The notes beneath the pieces are model-generated. The model saw only the letters and a program-made list of their open reading frames with translations. It did no database searches and was not told the origin of the DNA. From the NCBI GenBank assembly GCA_026713545.1, contig JAPOOG010000050.1, positions 1-46,239 on the forward strand: a DNA stretch of 46,239 nucleotides. Reading direction: 5' to 3'. The stretch comes from Bryobacterales bacterium (GTDB lineage Bacteria; Acidobacteriota; Terriglobia; Bryobacterales; UBA6623). Positions 7,749 through 13,841 of the stretch are shown one piece after another; the first letter of the stretch is position 1, and each line of letters starts with the position of its first letter. The translations under genes were made by a program, and so were the position numbers.

Positions 7749-7770
7749 CCTGCATCTACGAGTACTGAGG
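7749..7770 (+). repeat. 22-bp direct repeat, copy 2
   Basis: Identical to 7407-7428. It is followed by TTGCTAGGAT, then the AAGGAGG of the coiled-coil gene. Confidence 0.8.
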
Positions 7771-7781
7771 CTTGCTAGGAT

Positions 7782-7817
7782 GTAGATGGCCCAAGGAGGA
7801 AACCGCACAATGGGCAA
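7782..7817 (+). repeat. 36-bp direct repeat, copy 1 (translation start module)
   Basis: It spans AAGGAGG, the spacer ACCGCACA, the ATG and the first codons of the coiled-coil gene. It is identical to 8121-8156. The two genes thus share an exactly duplicated ribosome site and start. Confidence 0.85.
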
Positions 7818-8124
7818 CGAAGATCCCAAGCCGAACGGACAAGCGATTCTCTTCGCCAAGTCGTTTCAAGGGATGATCGCTGAGGCAGTCAAGCCCGTTG
7901 TCGAAGAAGCCATCGAAACCAAGGTCAGGCCCCTCATCGAAGAAGCGGTCGCCCCCTTGCGAGAGGACATCCAGGATCTCAAGAGCGACGTGGTCGAGAT
8001 CAAGGCTGATGTCAACGCCATCAAAGGCTCGATTGAAGCAATATCTACCGAAGTAGTGGCTCTCAGGAGTGACCTGGATGAAACCAAAGAACGGGTCGCA
8101 CTCCTTGAGATGGATCAACAGTAG
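7810..8124 (+). CDS. Coiled-coil passenger protein
   Basis: 104 residues from the ATG at 7810, chosen because AAGGAGG lies 9-10 nt before it. An upstream ATG at 7786 would read through the ribosome site. After residue 25 the chain is one long coiled coil, with heptads such as DLKSDVVEIKADVNAIKGSIEAI. It has no membrane segment. Similar short helical proteins accompany mobile elements, but no function can be assigned. Its stop codon lies inside the second copy of the 36-bp repeat, 24 bases before the next ATG. Confidence 0.68.
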   Translation: MGNEDPKPNGQAILFAKSFQGMIAEAVKPVVEEAIETKVRPLIEEAVAPLREDIQDLKSDVVEIKADVNAIKGSIEAISTEVVALRSDLDETKERVALLEMDQQ

Positions 8125-8156
8125 ATGGCCCAAGGAGGAAACCGCACAATGGGCAA
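8121..8156 (+). repeat. 36-bp direct repeat, copy 2 (translation start module)
   Basis: Exact copy of 7782-7817. It contains the stop codon of the coiled-coil gene and the ribosome site and ATG of the 48-residue gene. Recombination between the copies would remove the coiled-coil gene and keep an intact start for the next. Confidence 0.85.
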
Positions 8157-8295
8157 GACCAAACGAGGCCGGCCGATCACGCGCCGGATCGATATTAACG
8201 CCACCGCCGAGCAGATCGCCAAGGCGATCTTCCGCGCCGCAAAGCCCCCTGACCCGAGCAAGCGGATTCCAAGAACGCGCAAGGTCAAGAGCTAG
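8149..8295 (+). CDS. 48-residue basic passenger protein
   Basis: The ATG at 8149 follows AAGGAGG with normal spacing. The product has a KRGRPITRRID start, a central helix (AEQIAKAIFRAAK) and a basic tail, and its stop lies 2 bases before the right terminal repeat. The KRGRP motif recalls an AT-hook. I recall similar short proteins in other bacterial genomes but no known function. DNA binding near the transposon end is plausible from charge and location only. Confidence 0.62.
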   Translation: MGKTKRGRPITRRIDINATAEQIAKAIFRAAKPPDPSKRIPRTRKVKS

Positions 8296-8296
8296 C

Positions 8297-8332
8297 CGTC
8301 AAGCGTTTTGGCTAGTTTGCTGGATAATTCCC
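8297..8332 (-). repeat. Right terminal inverted repeat, 36 bp
   Basis: Exact reverse complement of 3447-3482. It is followed at once by the second 8-bp duplication (8333-8340). Confidence 0.95.
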
Positions 8333-8340
8333 CAAAAAAA
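8333..8340. repeat. Right copy of 8-bp target-site duplication
   Basis: CAAAAAAA, identical to 3439-3446. It is part of the T-tract of the terminator for the gene at 8378-8647, so the transposon did not destroy that terminator. Confidence 0.88.
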
Positions 8341-8361
8341 AGGCGGGGCTTGCGCCCCGCC
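8334..8361 (-). terminator. Rho-independent terminator of the 89-residue gene
   Basis: An 8-bp all-GC stem (8342-8349 with 8354-8361) and a 4-nt loop are followed on the minus strand by eight T (8341-8334). The transposon inserted exactly at the far edge of the T run. Confidence 0.9.
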
Positions 8362-8377
8362 CGGTAACGCCTGGACG

Positions 8378-8647
8378 TTAGTCCGGCTGTTGAACCTCCT
8401 GGTCGGCGCTGTGGCCGTTGGCGACCTCGAAAATCTTGCTGTGCGCCTGGTCGGCGACCTTCGCCACGACGAGCAAGTCGTCGCGGCCGAAGCTGGAAGT
8501 GGACTTCCAGTTGCCATCGGCATCCTTGTAGATGCGCGAGAAGGTGACGTTGTACCGGACGGCGCCGGACTCGGTCTGGTTGGGCCAGATCGCGGCCTTC
8601 ACCGCTCCGATCCTGACTTCCGCTACGGGCTTGTTGTTGCTGGGCAT
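8378..8647 (-). CDS. Conserved plasmid-type protein, 89 residues
   Basis: The core EVRIGAVKAAIWPNQTESGA, then YNVTFSRIYKD, SFGRDDLLVVAKVADQAH, fits a family I have seen on plasmids and integrative elements. It has no established function. The beta-rich core with a conserved Trp and Phe could be a small nucleic-acid-binding fold, which is speculation. AGGAGG about 11 nt before the ATG at 8647 fixes the start. It forms a complete unit of leader copy D, gene and terminator, like the DUF3560 gene. The transposon now separates it from the NADAR gene. Confidence 0.78.
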   Translation of the reverse strand: MPSNNKPVAEVRIGAVKAAIWPNQTESGAVRYNVTFSRIYKDADGNWKSTSSFGRDDLLVVAKVADQAHSKIFEVANGHSADQEVQQPD

Positions 8648-8671
8648 GATTGAGTAATCCTCCTGGGTAAA

Positions 8672-8721
8672 GTGTTTGGAGCTTTCCGCTCACCAACAGA
8701 AGGCGGAAAAGCGCAGAACAC
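8672..8721 (-). promoter_or_regulatory. Structured leader, copy D
   Basis: The inner stem is 8681-8689 with 8703-8712, with one extra A as a bulge. The outer stem is 8672-8676 with 8717-8721 (GTGTT/AACAC in mRNA sense). Two of the five outer pairs differ from copy A, yet all pair. It lies about 5 nt before the ribosome site. Confidence 0.84.
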
Positions 8722-8875
8722 ACCACAGGAGAGATAGCGAAGCGCTGTCATGCGTAGCAATGCTCTTTCCGTGGAAGTGTGGCGTGGGCAAGACGGGGTT
8801 GCCCTGTCGAACAAGAGCGATCCGAGAGCTGTCCGGATTGGGGTTCGTGCATCAGGGGCCGGTGGCAATCGGAAG

Positions 8876-9295
8876 TCATCTTGAGGGTTTTCGGAAAAGG
8901 CGGTTGATGTGGCTGTTGATCTTGAGAAGGTTGCGCGGCCATGGAAAACGACGGGTGGATTTCGCAGTTGCGTCAGAACTGGAAGTCGGCTTATCCGGAT
9001 CGAGCGGCGGCAAGTCGAAGAGGGCGCGGTCGCGATCGTTGGTAAGGTGCTTAGGGAACTCGGAGTAATACCAGTCTCTGAGCTGTGGGTCGTGTTCGAT
9101 AGCAATGAGAAAGGCTTTGCCGGTTAGAATTTTGCGGCGGGTTTCGAGTTTGCGTTCGCGCTCCGAGATGCGTTTGCTGGCGCGGCGTAGGTCAGCTTGG
9201 AGCTTGGCGCGGCGTTTCTTGACTTCCTTTTCGAGTTTCTGGCGGCGCTGCTGCAGCTCATCAATCCGTTGTTCGTCACGTGATGGAAGGTTCAT
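8876..9295 (-). CDS. MobC-like accessory mobilisation protein
   Basis: 139 residues from the ATG at 9295. The N-terminal half is a Lys/Arg/Glu coiled coil (about 10-50). It leads into LETRRKILTGKAFLIAI and later TNDRDRALFDLPPL. The pattern ETRRKIL-G followed by RDRALF is typical of small relaxosome proteins that accompany plasmid relaxases. The same pattern occurs inside the upstream relaxase-like protein (LDTRRKILIG, PRDRSLFDL), so the two share a domain. It lies seven bases downstream of that gene, as the last gene of the transfer operon. No clear terminator follows. Confidence 0.62.
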   Translation of the reverse strand: MNLPSRDEQRIDELQQRRQKLEKEVKKRRAKLQADLRRASKRISERERKLETRRKILTGKAFLIAIEHDPQLRDWYYSEFPKHLTNDRDRALFDLPPLDPDKPTSSSDATAKSTRRFPWPRNLLKINSHINRLFRKPSR

Positions 9296-9302
9296 GGTGA
9301 AG

Positions 9303-10499
9303 TTACTTGGAAAAGAAGTTGTATTCGTTTCGCGGTGTGGTTTGAACGATGAGCTTGTCGTCGGTGCGCGACAGCACTTCAGTGATGGCGGCGAACCAGG
9401 GCGCACGAGGCTGTTTCGGTCGAATCTCGATCCAGTAGCCGTCGAGGTCGTCCGGCAACGAAGTGGGATCGCCATAGAATGCGGCGCACCATTCGCGTTT
9501 GTATTTCTTCGGGTAAAAGCCGACGAGAAGACCTTTACCGAAGGCGGCTGCATGAGGGGATTTGGAATCAATGAAGGTGTGAAGATCGAAGAGGGAGCGG
9601 TCGCGGGGGTCTGTGTGTTCGCGGTTGATGTAGTTGCGAATGGACTTACTGAGATCGGAGTCGGGTTCGGTCAGTTTTTGAATGAACCCGCCGATGAGAA
9701 TCTTGCGGCGGGTATCGAGCTTGTGGTTGATCCTGTGTTCGGCTTCCTGGCGCCAAGCTGCGAGGAGTTGTCTGCGGCGTGTCGTAATTTCGACTTCATG
9801 GATGTCGGCATGAATGGTGTCGATGAACTCGGCAGTGTGGAAGGTGGACGGTCCAGCGCGATGCACCATACGAAAGGTAGCGGAATCCATGTTGTATCCG
9901 GGGACTCTGCGAACCGCCTCCGCAAACTGAGGAGGCAGGTCGAGAAGGCGATGATCCTGTCTTCGAAGGGAGTCAATCGTGATGCGTCCCATTCCGGTGG
10001 TCAACGATTCTGCGGCAGTGCGATCGGGTTCGTTGCTCAGGTGCCAGCGCATGAGCTCGTAATAGGGCTGGCGGCTGATGAGGATGTTGCCGCTGGAGGG
10101 ATCGACGACGTTGACGATGACGCAGGTGCGTTTGGGATAGTCGCTGCGGCCGATCAGGATTGACTGCAGGCGCTTGGCGTTGACGAACTCAAGTGACTGC
10201 TCGATGAGGCTGATTTCGTCTTGCTGGCTGTAGTCGGCTTCCCAATAGACGGTGTAGCAGAGAGCCGGTTTTTTGGTGAACCGGCCGGGGCGGCGTTGCT
10301 GTTTGCGTTTCAGTTCCGGCACGGCGGCGAGAGTGGTTTCCATTTCCTCGACGGCTTGCGGAAGATCGTCGGTGGAAAGGTTGCGGGTTGCGGTGTAGGT
10401 GCTTGGGGAAGGCAGCCGCAGCTCTTCGATGCGCGAGTCGAAGAGAGCAAAGGTGACCGACTTCCTGATCGACGTGTCGCGGTGCATGTCGATGGTCAT
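9303..10499 (-). CDS. Relaxase-like protein without the histidine triad
   Basis: 398 residues. Residues about 80-140 (YTVYWEADYSQQDEISLIE, then SILIGRSDYPKRTCVIVN) follow the pattern of the MobA/VirD2 relaxase core. There the metal-binding HxDxxxxHxH stretch normally leads into IVVNRVxPxTG. Here VIVNVVDPSSGN is kept, but the His positions read G117 or R118, R124 and C126. A second part (about 240-310) carries the ETRRKIL/RDRSLF domain of MobC-like proteins. It lies eight bases after a set of three tiny membrane genes, at the end of the VirB operon, where a relaxase is expected. It may be an inactive DNA-binding relaxase homologue or use different chemistry. The assignment is by eye. Confidence 0.5.
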   Translation of the reverse strand: MTIDMHRDTSIRKSVTFALFDSRIEELRLPSPSTYTATRNLSTDDLPQAVEEMETTLAAVPELKRKQQRRPGRFTKKPALCYTVYWEADYSQQDEISLIEQSLEFVNAKRLQSILIGRSDYPKRTCVIVNVVDPSSGNILISRQPYYELMRWHLSNEPDRTAAESLTTGMGRITIDSLRRQDHRLLDLPPQFAEAVRRVPGYNMDSATFRMVHRAGPSTFHTAEFIDTIHADIHEVEITTRRRQLLAAWRQEAEHRINHKLDTRRKILIGGFIQKLTEPDSDLSKSIRNYINREHTDPRDRSLFDLHTFIDSKSPHAAAFGKGLLVGFYPKKYKREWCAAFYGDPTSLPDDLDGYWIEIRPKQPRAPWFAAITEVLSRTDDKLIVQTTPRNEYNFFSK

Positions 10500-10507
10500 G
10501 ACGACGG

Positions 10508-10645
10508 TTAGCCGCAGGGACAGCTTGCGACGCAGGAGAACGGCTTACTTAGGTGAACCAGGAACCCAAGGAAAACAAGGAAGAGGGATAGAACGAGGAA
10601 GATTTTCAGGAAGGCTAGGACGTTCAGAAGCACTTTACGGATCAT
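10508..10645 (-). CDS. Small one-helix membrane protein, 45 residues
   Basis: MIRKVLLNVLAF, then a very hydrophobic segment (to about residue 32), then a Cys-rich tail ending SCVASCPCG. The start at 10645 overlaps the end of the preceding tiny gene by 11 bases, so translation is probably coupled. It is the third of three consecutive tiny membrane proteins in the transfer operon. The size and place would suit a VirB7-like or pore accessory protein, but there is no clear lipobox. Confidence 0.55.
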   Translation of the reverse strand: MIRKVLLNVLAFLKIFLVLSLFLVFLGFLVHLSKPFSCVASCPCG

Positions 10646-10733
10646 GGCGTAAGGACTCGAATCCGCAGTAGGTGAGAAGAGCGGTGAAGAGCACGGTTTC
10701 GAGGAAAAGCAAGATTGCGATGAAATCGAACAT
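10635..10733 (-). CDS. Tiny one-helix membrane protein, 32 residues
   Basis: MFDFIAILLFLETVLFTALL forms one membrane segment, followed by a short polar tail ending RHDP. Its ATG overlaps the stop of the gene before it (TGATG at 10735-10731). The tight overlaps on both sides are the main support for it being real. Its function is unknown; it is likely an accessory of the transfer pore. Confidence 0.52.
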   Translation of the reverse strand: MFDFIAILLFLETVLFTALLTYCGFESLRHDP

Positions 10734-10864
10734 CACGGTATTTCTGTAATGGAGGAGTTTCCCGCCAGGAAGATGATGAGGCCAAAAGCGGCTACGGTCG
10801 CCAGAAAGAGAGCCACTTCGACGACGAAGTGCAAGGTGCTGGAGAGAGAGGGTTTGTTGAACAT
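10733..10864 (-). CDS. Small one-helix membrane protein, 43 residues
   Basis: MFNKPSLSSTLHFVVEVALF begins a single membrane segment ending near residue 35. The start ATG overlaps the stop of the upstream 126-residue gene (TGATG at 10866-10862), and its own stop overlaps the next start in the same way. This chain of TGATG overlaps indicates coupled translation within the transfer operon. Confidence 0.58.
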   Translation of the reverse strand: MFNKPSLSSTLHFVVEVALFLATVAAFGLIIFLAGNSSITEIP

Positions 10865-11244
10865 CAAGGCGTATTAGGCGGTTTGTGTTTGGGAAGAAAG
10901 ACGGTGAGCCGCACCAGCTTGCCGGGCAAGTAGCTCATCGAGAGAGCTTCAAGTTGTTCGGTGAAGCTCTTCTCGTCGAGATCGAGCGAGTCATGAAAGA
11001 AGCGGTAGACGTGCGCGAGCAAAGGAGCCTGGATGGGAACGAACCGTTCGCTGCTGATTTCTGCCGAAGTGGCGCATCCTTCGGCGATGGCTTCGTATTC
11101 CCATCCTCCTTCCCAGGTTCTTTTCAAGTGAACGAGAGAAGGTTCGGAGAAGTAGGGGTTGCTCAGTTTGCGGAAGCCGTCGCGTCGAGCGGACCGTCCC
11201 TGACTGAAGGCCAGAATGAATTGAGAGTTGTCCACGTGAAGCAC
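10864..11244 (-). CDS. Hypothetical protein of the transfer operon, 126 residues
   Basis: I choose the GTG at 11244, one base after the virB8 stop. A GTG at 11235 is an alternative, and no ATG is suitably placed. The protein is soluble, with no signal peptide or membrane segment, an acidic middle (HDSLDLDEKSFTEQLEAL) and a basic Pro-rich end. The family is not recognised. Its position between virB8 and three tiny membrane genes suggests an accessory role in the transfer apparatus. Confidence 0.6.
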   Translation of the reverse strand: MLHVDNSQFILAFSQGRSARRDGFRKLSNPYFSEPSLVHLKRTWEGGWEYEAIAEGCATSAEISSERFVPIQAPLLAHVYRFFHDSLDLDEKSFTEQLEALSMSYLPGKLVRLTVFLPKHKPPNTP

Positions 11245-11245
11245 C

Positions 11246-11890
11246 TTATTCGCTGACCGCGCGATCGGAACGCAGGTAGGAAACACTGAGGCCGATGGGG
11301 TTGACGAGGACGTACTCGGAGGGCACGCCGTCGAGGAAGTGGAAGCGCAGCTCGGTGCTCCAGAGCTCGCGCCCCAATTCGGTTCCACGGCGCTGGTAAA
11401 TCAGGGTGTAGGTGGCGATGGCCGTGAAGGGAGGCAGTTCGGAGGGCGTGATGCGGAGCGTCAAGTCCTGCATGACGATTTCGGAGGATTGTCCGGCGAT
11501 CACGGCGGCGATGTTTTCCGAGTCGGATGCGCTGGCGGTTTGCGCCAGTTCGCTGGTCAGGAAGTAGAGGCTGCGCGTCCAGGCTTCGCGAACGCCACCC
11601 TGGCGCCGTTCGTAGTGGTCGCGAATGAAACGGGCGAGGAAGAACTTGGTGACAGGGGAAACGGGGTTCTTGTCGAACTGCAGCGCCTGGTAGTTGACGA
11701 CTTCGGCGCGGCCCACGTCATCGACGCGAACGAAGAGCGGCTGAGGTTCGTGCGAGGCACTGCGAACCCAGCCGATCGAGGTAATGAACAAGACGAGGAT
11801 CAGGGCGCCGACGATCCAGCGGAGGGTGCGCGCGGCGGAAGCGTGTGCAGCCCAGGCTTCGGCGTATTCGCGGACGTTCTTTTCGTTCAT
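11246..11890 (-). CDS. trbF: VirB8/TrbF inner-membrane protein of the T4SS
   Basis: 214 residues. A short cytoplasmic N-terminus is followed by one membrane segment (about 24-42) and a periplasmic NTF2-like domain of about 165 residues. The motifs QPLFVRVDDVGRAEVV, FLARFIRDHYERR and the C-terminal YVLVNPIGLSVSYLRSDR match TrbF-type VirB8. It nucleates the inner-membrane part of the pore and contacts VirB6, VirB9 and VirB10. It starts six bases after the trbL stop. Confidence 0.88.
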   Translation of the reverse strand: MNEKNVREYAEAWAAHASAARTLRWIVGALILVLFITSIGWVRSASHEPQPLFVRVDDVGRAEVVNYQALQFDKNPVSPVTKFFLARFIRDHYERRQGGVREAWTRSLYFLTSELAQTASASDSENIAAVIAGQSSEIVMQDLTLRITPSELPPFTAIATYTLIYQRRGTELGRELWSTELRFHFLDGVPSEYVLVNPIGLSVSYLRSDRAVSE

Positions 11891-11896
11891 GAAGGG

Positions 11897-12895
11897 TTAA
11901 CCTCCTGTGGCTTTGCCGGCGATCTTGCTTGCAGCGGCGCCGCCTTTGACGGCCGCGCCGGCCGCGATGGCTGTCCCCGCGAGTCCGCCGCCTGCGGCGG
12001 CTCCGCTAACGAGGCCGCCTGCGATTTCGGGGATCTTGAAAGTGGCGAGCAAGCATGTGAGCAGTGCCAGGACGTAGCTGATGAACCAGACGACGGAACT
12101 GAATAGCCCTGTAGATAGGGCGTTGGAATCGCCAAGGGCGGCAATGACCTGGTCGGGGTTGAAGTTGTTCTGGAAGCGGTCGCCGGTTGTCATGATGAGC
12201 TGCATCATGATGCGGAAGACGGCGGCGGCAACGGCTGCGTAGAGCGAGTAGGTGATCATCATGCGGAACCAGCTCCAGAACAGAAAGCTCAGAGGGCCGA
12301 AGATCATCCAGGGGATGAACAGAGGGCCGAACAGTGTGAGGATGGCAATGGCGATCTGAGCGAAAAGGATGAAGGAATAGCCGATGAGAATGACGAACAA
12401 GGTCAGCAAGGACGAGAAGGCGAGAACGCCGAGGACGACGAGTTTAGCGGCGGCGGAGTGAACGTTGAAGAGAGATGCGAGCCCGACTTCCTGTTGACTG
12501 AGAGTACTCCAGGTTGCACTGATGTAGTTGTGGAGCCATTCCCATACTTCGCTGCCGGTGTCGTCAACGATGATTCCGTTCAGCCACGATCCCTGGTGGA
12601 CGATGATTTCGGGGAAGGAGAGTCCGATCCCGGGAAAGTCGGTGCCGTAGAACTGCAGCATTCCGCGTGGAATGGAAAGCATGATGATGAGTTTGAAGAT
12701 TTCCCATGGGCTCCAGCCGTCGCCGGAGAGGGCCGTGCGCATGCCGGTCCAGGAAATGATGATGAGAGCGAGCCCCATCCAGAGAGCATTGCCGGCGTCG
12801 AGGATGGGGCCGTCGGCGACATCCATGAGCCCCTGGGTCAGACCGTCGAGGACGAACTTGGGGTTGCTGTCAGGTGGTGGCGGTGTGACGGCCAT
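11897..12895 (-). CDS. trbL: VirB6/TrbL polytopic membrane protein
   Basis: 332 residues with about six membrane segments, among them ALWMGLALIIISW, LVVLGVLAFSSLLTLFVILI and FSSVVWFISYVLALLTCLLA. It ends in a Gly/Ala-rich tail (GGLVSGAAAGGGLAGTAIAA) typical of TrbL. It forms the inner-membrane channel of the conjugation machine. It lies between trbJ and trbF, the standard trb order. Confidence 0.88.
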   Translation of the reverse strand: MAVTPPPPDSNPKFVLDGLTQGLMDVADGPILDAGNALWMGLALIIISWTGMRTALSGDGWSPWEIFKLIIMLSIPRGMLQFYGTDFPGIGLSFPEIIVHQGSWLNGIIVDDTGSEVWEWLHNYISATWSTLSQQEVGLASLFNVHSAAAKLVVLGVLAFSSLLTLFVILIGYSFILFAQIAIAILTLFGPLFIPWMIFGPLSFLFWSWFRMMITYSLYAAVAAAVFRIMMQLIMTTGDRFQNNFNPDQVIAALGDSNALSTGLFSSVVWFISYVLALLTCLLATFKIPEIAGGLVSGAAAGGGLAGTAIAAGAAVKGGAAASKIAGKATGG

Positions 12896-12920
12896 GGATC
12901 AGGGCTCAATGGGCAATGCT

Positions 12921-13841
12921 TCAGTAGCTGGGCAGGACAGGGGTATAGAGGCTTCGATCGAAGGCGGCGGCATCGAAGTTCGCTTCATGGTCTGCGATGG
13001 CGTCCTGCATTTCGATACGGAGAAGGAGAGCGCGTCGTTTCTGTTCGGATTGCTGATCAGACTCAAGACGTTCGAGGCGAGCAGCGCGGTGCTGGGCGGC
13101 AGTGGTCAATTCGAGTTGTTTAGCGGCAATGTCACGAGTAGCCGAAGAGACAGCGATATGACGGTCGAGCTGCGCGCCGAGCCCCTGGGTGGTTTCGCTG
13201 TTCTGCGTGGAAGATGTTGATTCGATGTCTTCGAGGAACCTGCCGGCTGCAGCGATAGCGATCATCGAGTCGTAATGGGCATTGAGAGTTTCGTCGCGGC
13301 GGTTCGTCTCCAGTTGATGAGTGGCGAGCACTTGTTGGATCACGGCGTTGTCTTCTCCCGCGTAGGCGTCTTGCACATCCGATTGAGTGGGCCAGTTGAG
13401 GTTATCGGCGTCTCTCATGGAGGAGAGGCGGGAGTCGAGTTGCGTCAGGCTGAAATCGGTTGTGAGCGAGCTGGCTCGTTCTCCGAGACGGTAGGCTTCG
13501 CCCGTCAGATCGGTCCATATTCCGGTGAAGTTGGCGACCTGGCCGAGAAGGGCGTCTCTGGCAGTAGTCATTTGGTCTAACGTGTCGTTAGCGATCTGCA
13601 CTTGTTCTATGAGTTGAGCGATGGAGGATATGTCGATGACGGGAAAGGCTGCTTGTCCGACTCCCATGAGCAGAAGGGCCATGACGATGAGCAAGCCAAG
13701 GCTGCGGTGCCGTCGAGGGTGGTGCTGGGGGTCAGGCGCGTTGGAGTTTGTCGCTTCTACGGCTTCTGAGCGCGACATATTTTCGGGATCGGGCCGGTTT
13801 GCGGCCGAATGGAGTGAACGAGCTCGATTTACGGGATTCAT
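12921..13841 (-). CDS. trbJ: VirB5/TrbJ-like protein
   Basis: 306 residues from the ATG at 13841, which overlaps the trbI stop (ATGA) and has AGGAGG six bases upstream. A basic N-terminus of about 45 residues precedes one hydrophobic segment (LLIVMALLLMGVGQAAF). The rest is almost entirely helical (IAQLIEQVQIANDTLDQM, later AQHRAARLERLESDQQ). This is the layout of TrbJ/VirB5 minor pilus proteins, and the FPVIDISSIAQLIEQVQ start after the signal is typical. The N-terminal extension is longer than usual; the ATG at the second Met (MSRSEAVEA) would shorten it. Confidence 0.8.
   Translation of the reverse strand: MNPVNRARSLHSAANRPDPENMSRSEAVEATNSNAPDPQHHPRRHRSLGLLIVMALLLMGVGQAAFPVIDISSIAQLIEQVQIANDTLDQMTTARDALLGQVANFTGIWTDLTGEAYRLGERASSLTTDFSLTQLDSRLSSMRDADNLNWPTQSDVQDAYAGEDNAVIQQVLATHQLETNRRDETLNAHYDSMIAIAAAGRFLEDIESTSSTQNSETTQGLGAQLDRHIAVSSATRDIAAKQLELTTAAQHRAARLERLESDQQSEQKRRALLLRIEMQDAIADHEANFDAAAFDRSLYTPVLPSY

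Larger units (their letters stand above)
3447..8332. mobile_element. IS1595-family transposon with passenger genes
   Basis: 4886 bp bounded by 36-bp perfect inverted repeats (3447-3482 and 8297-8332) starting GGGAATTATCC, with an 8-bp direct duplication outside. One ISXO2-type transposase (3513-4460) sits next to the left end. The other 3.8 kb are passengers: a small protein, a GIY-YIG protein on the opposite strand, a secreted metalloprotease, and three small proteins. Identical ends and an intact duplication suggest a fairly recent insertion. It landed in the T-tract of the terminator of the gene at 8378-8647. Confidence 0.93.

Noticed and set aside
9105..10163. Long plus-strand frame of 352 codons
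   Set aside because: Antisense to the relaxase-like and MobC-like genes, with no ribosome site and low-quality composition. The minus-strand frames show family motifs.
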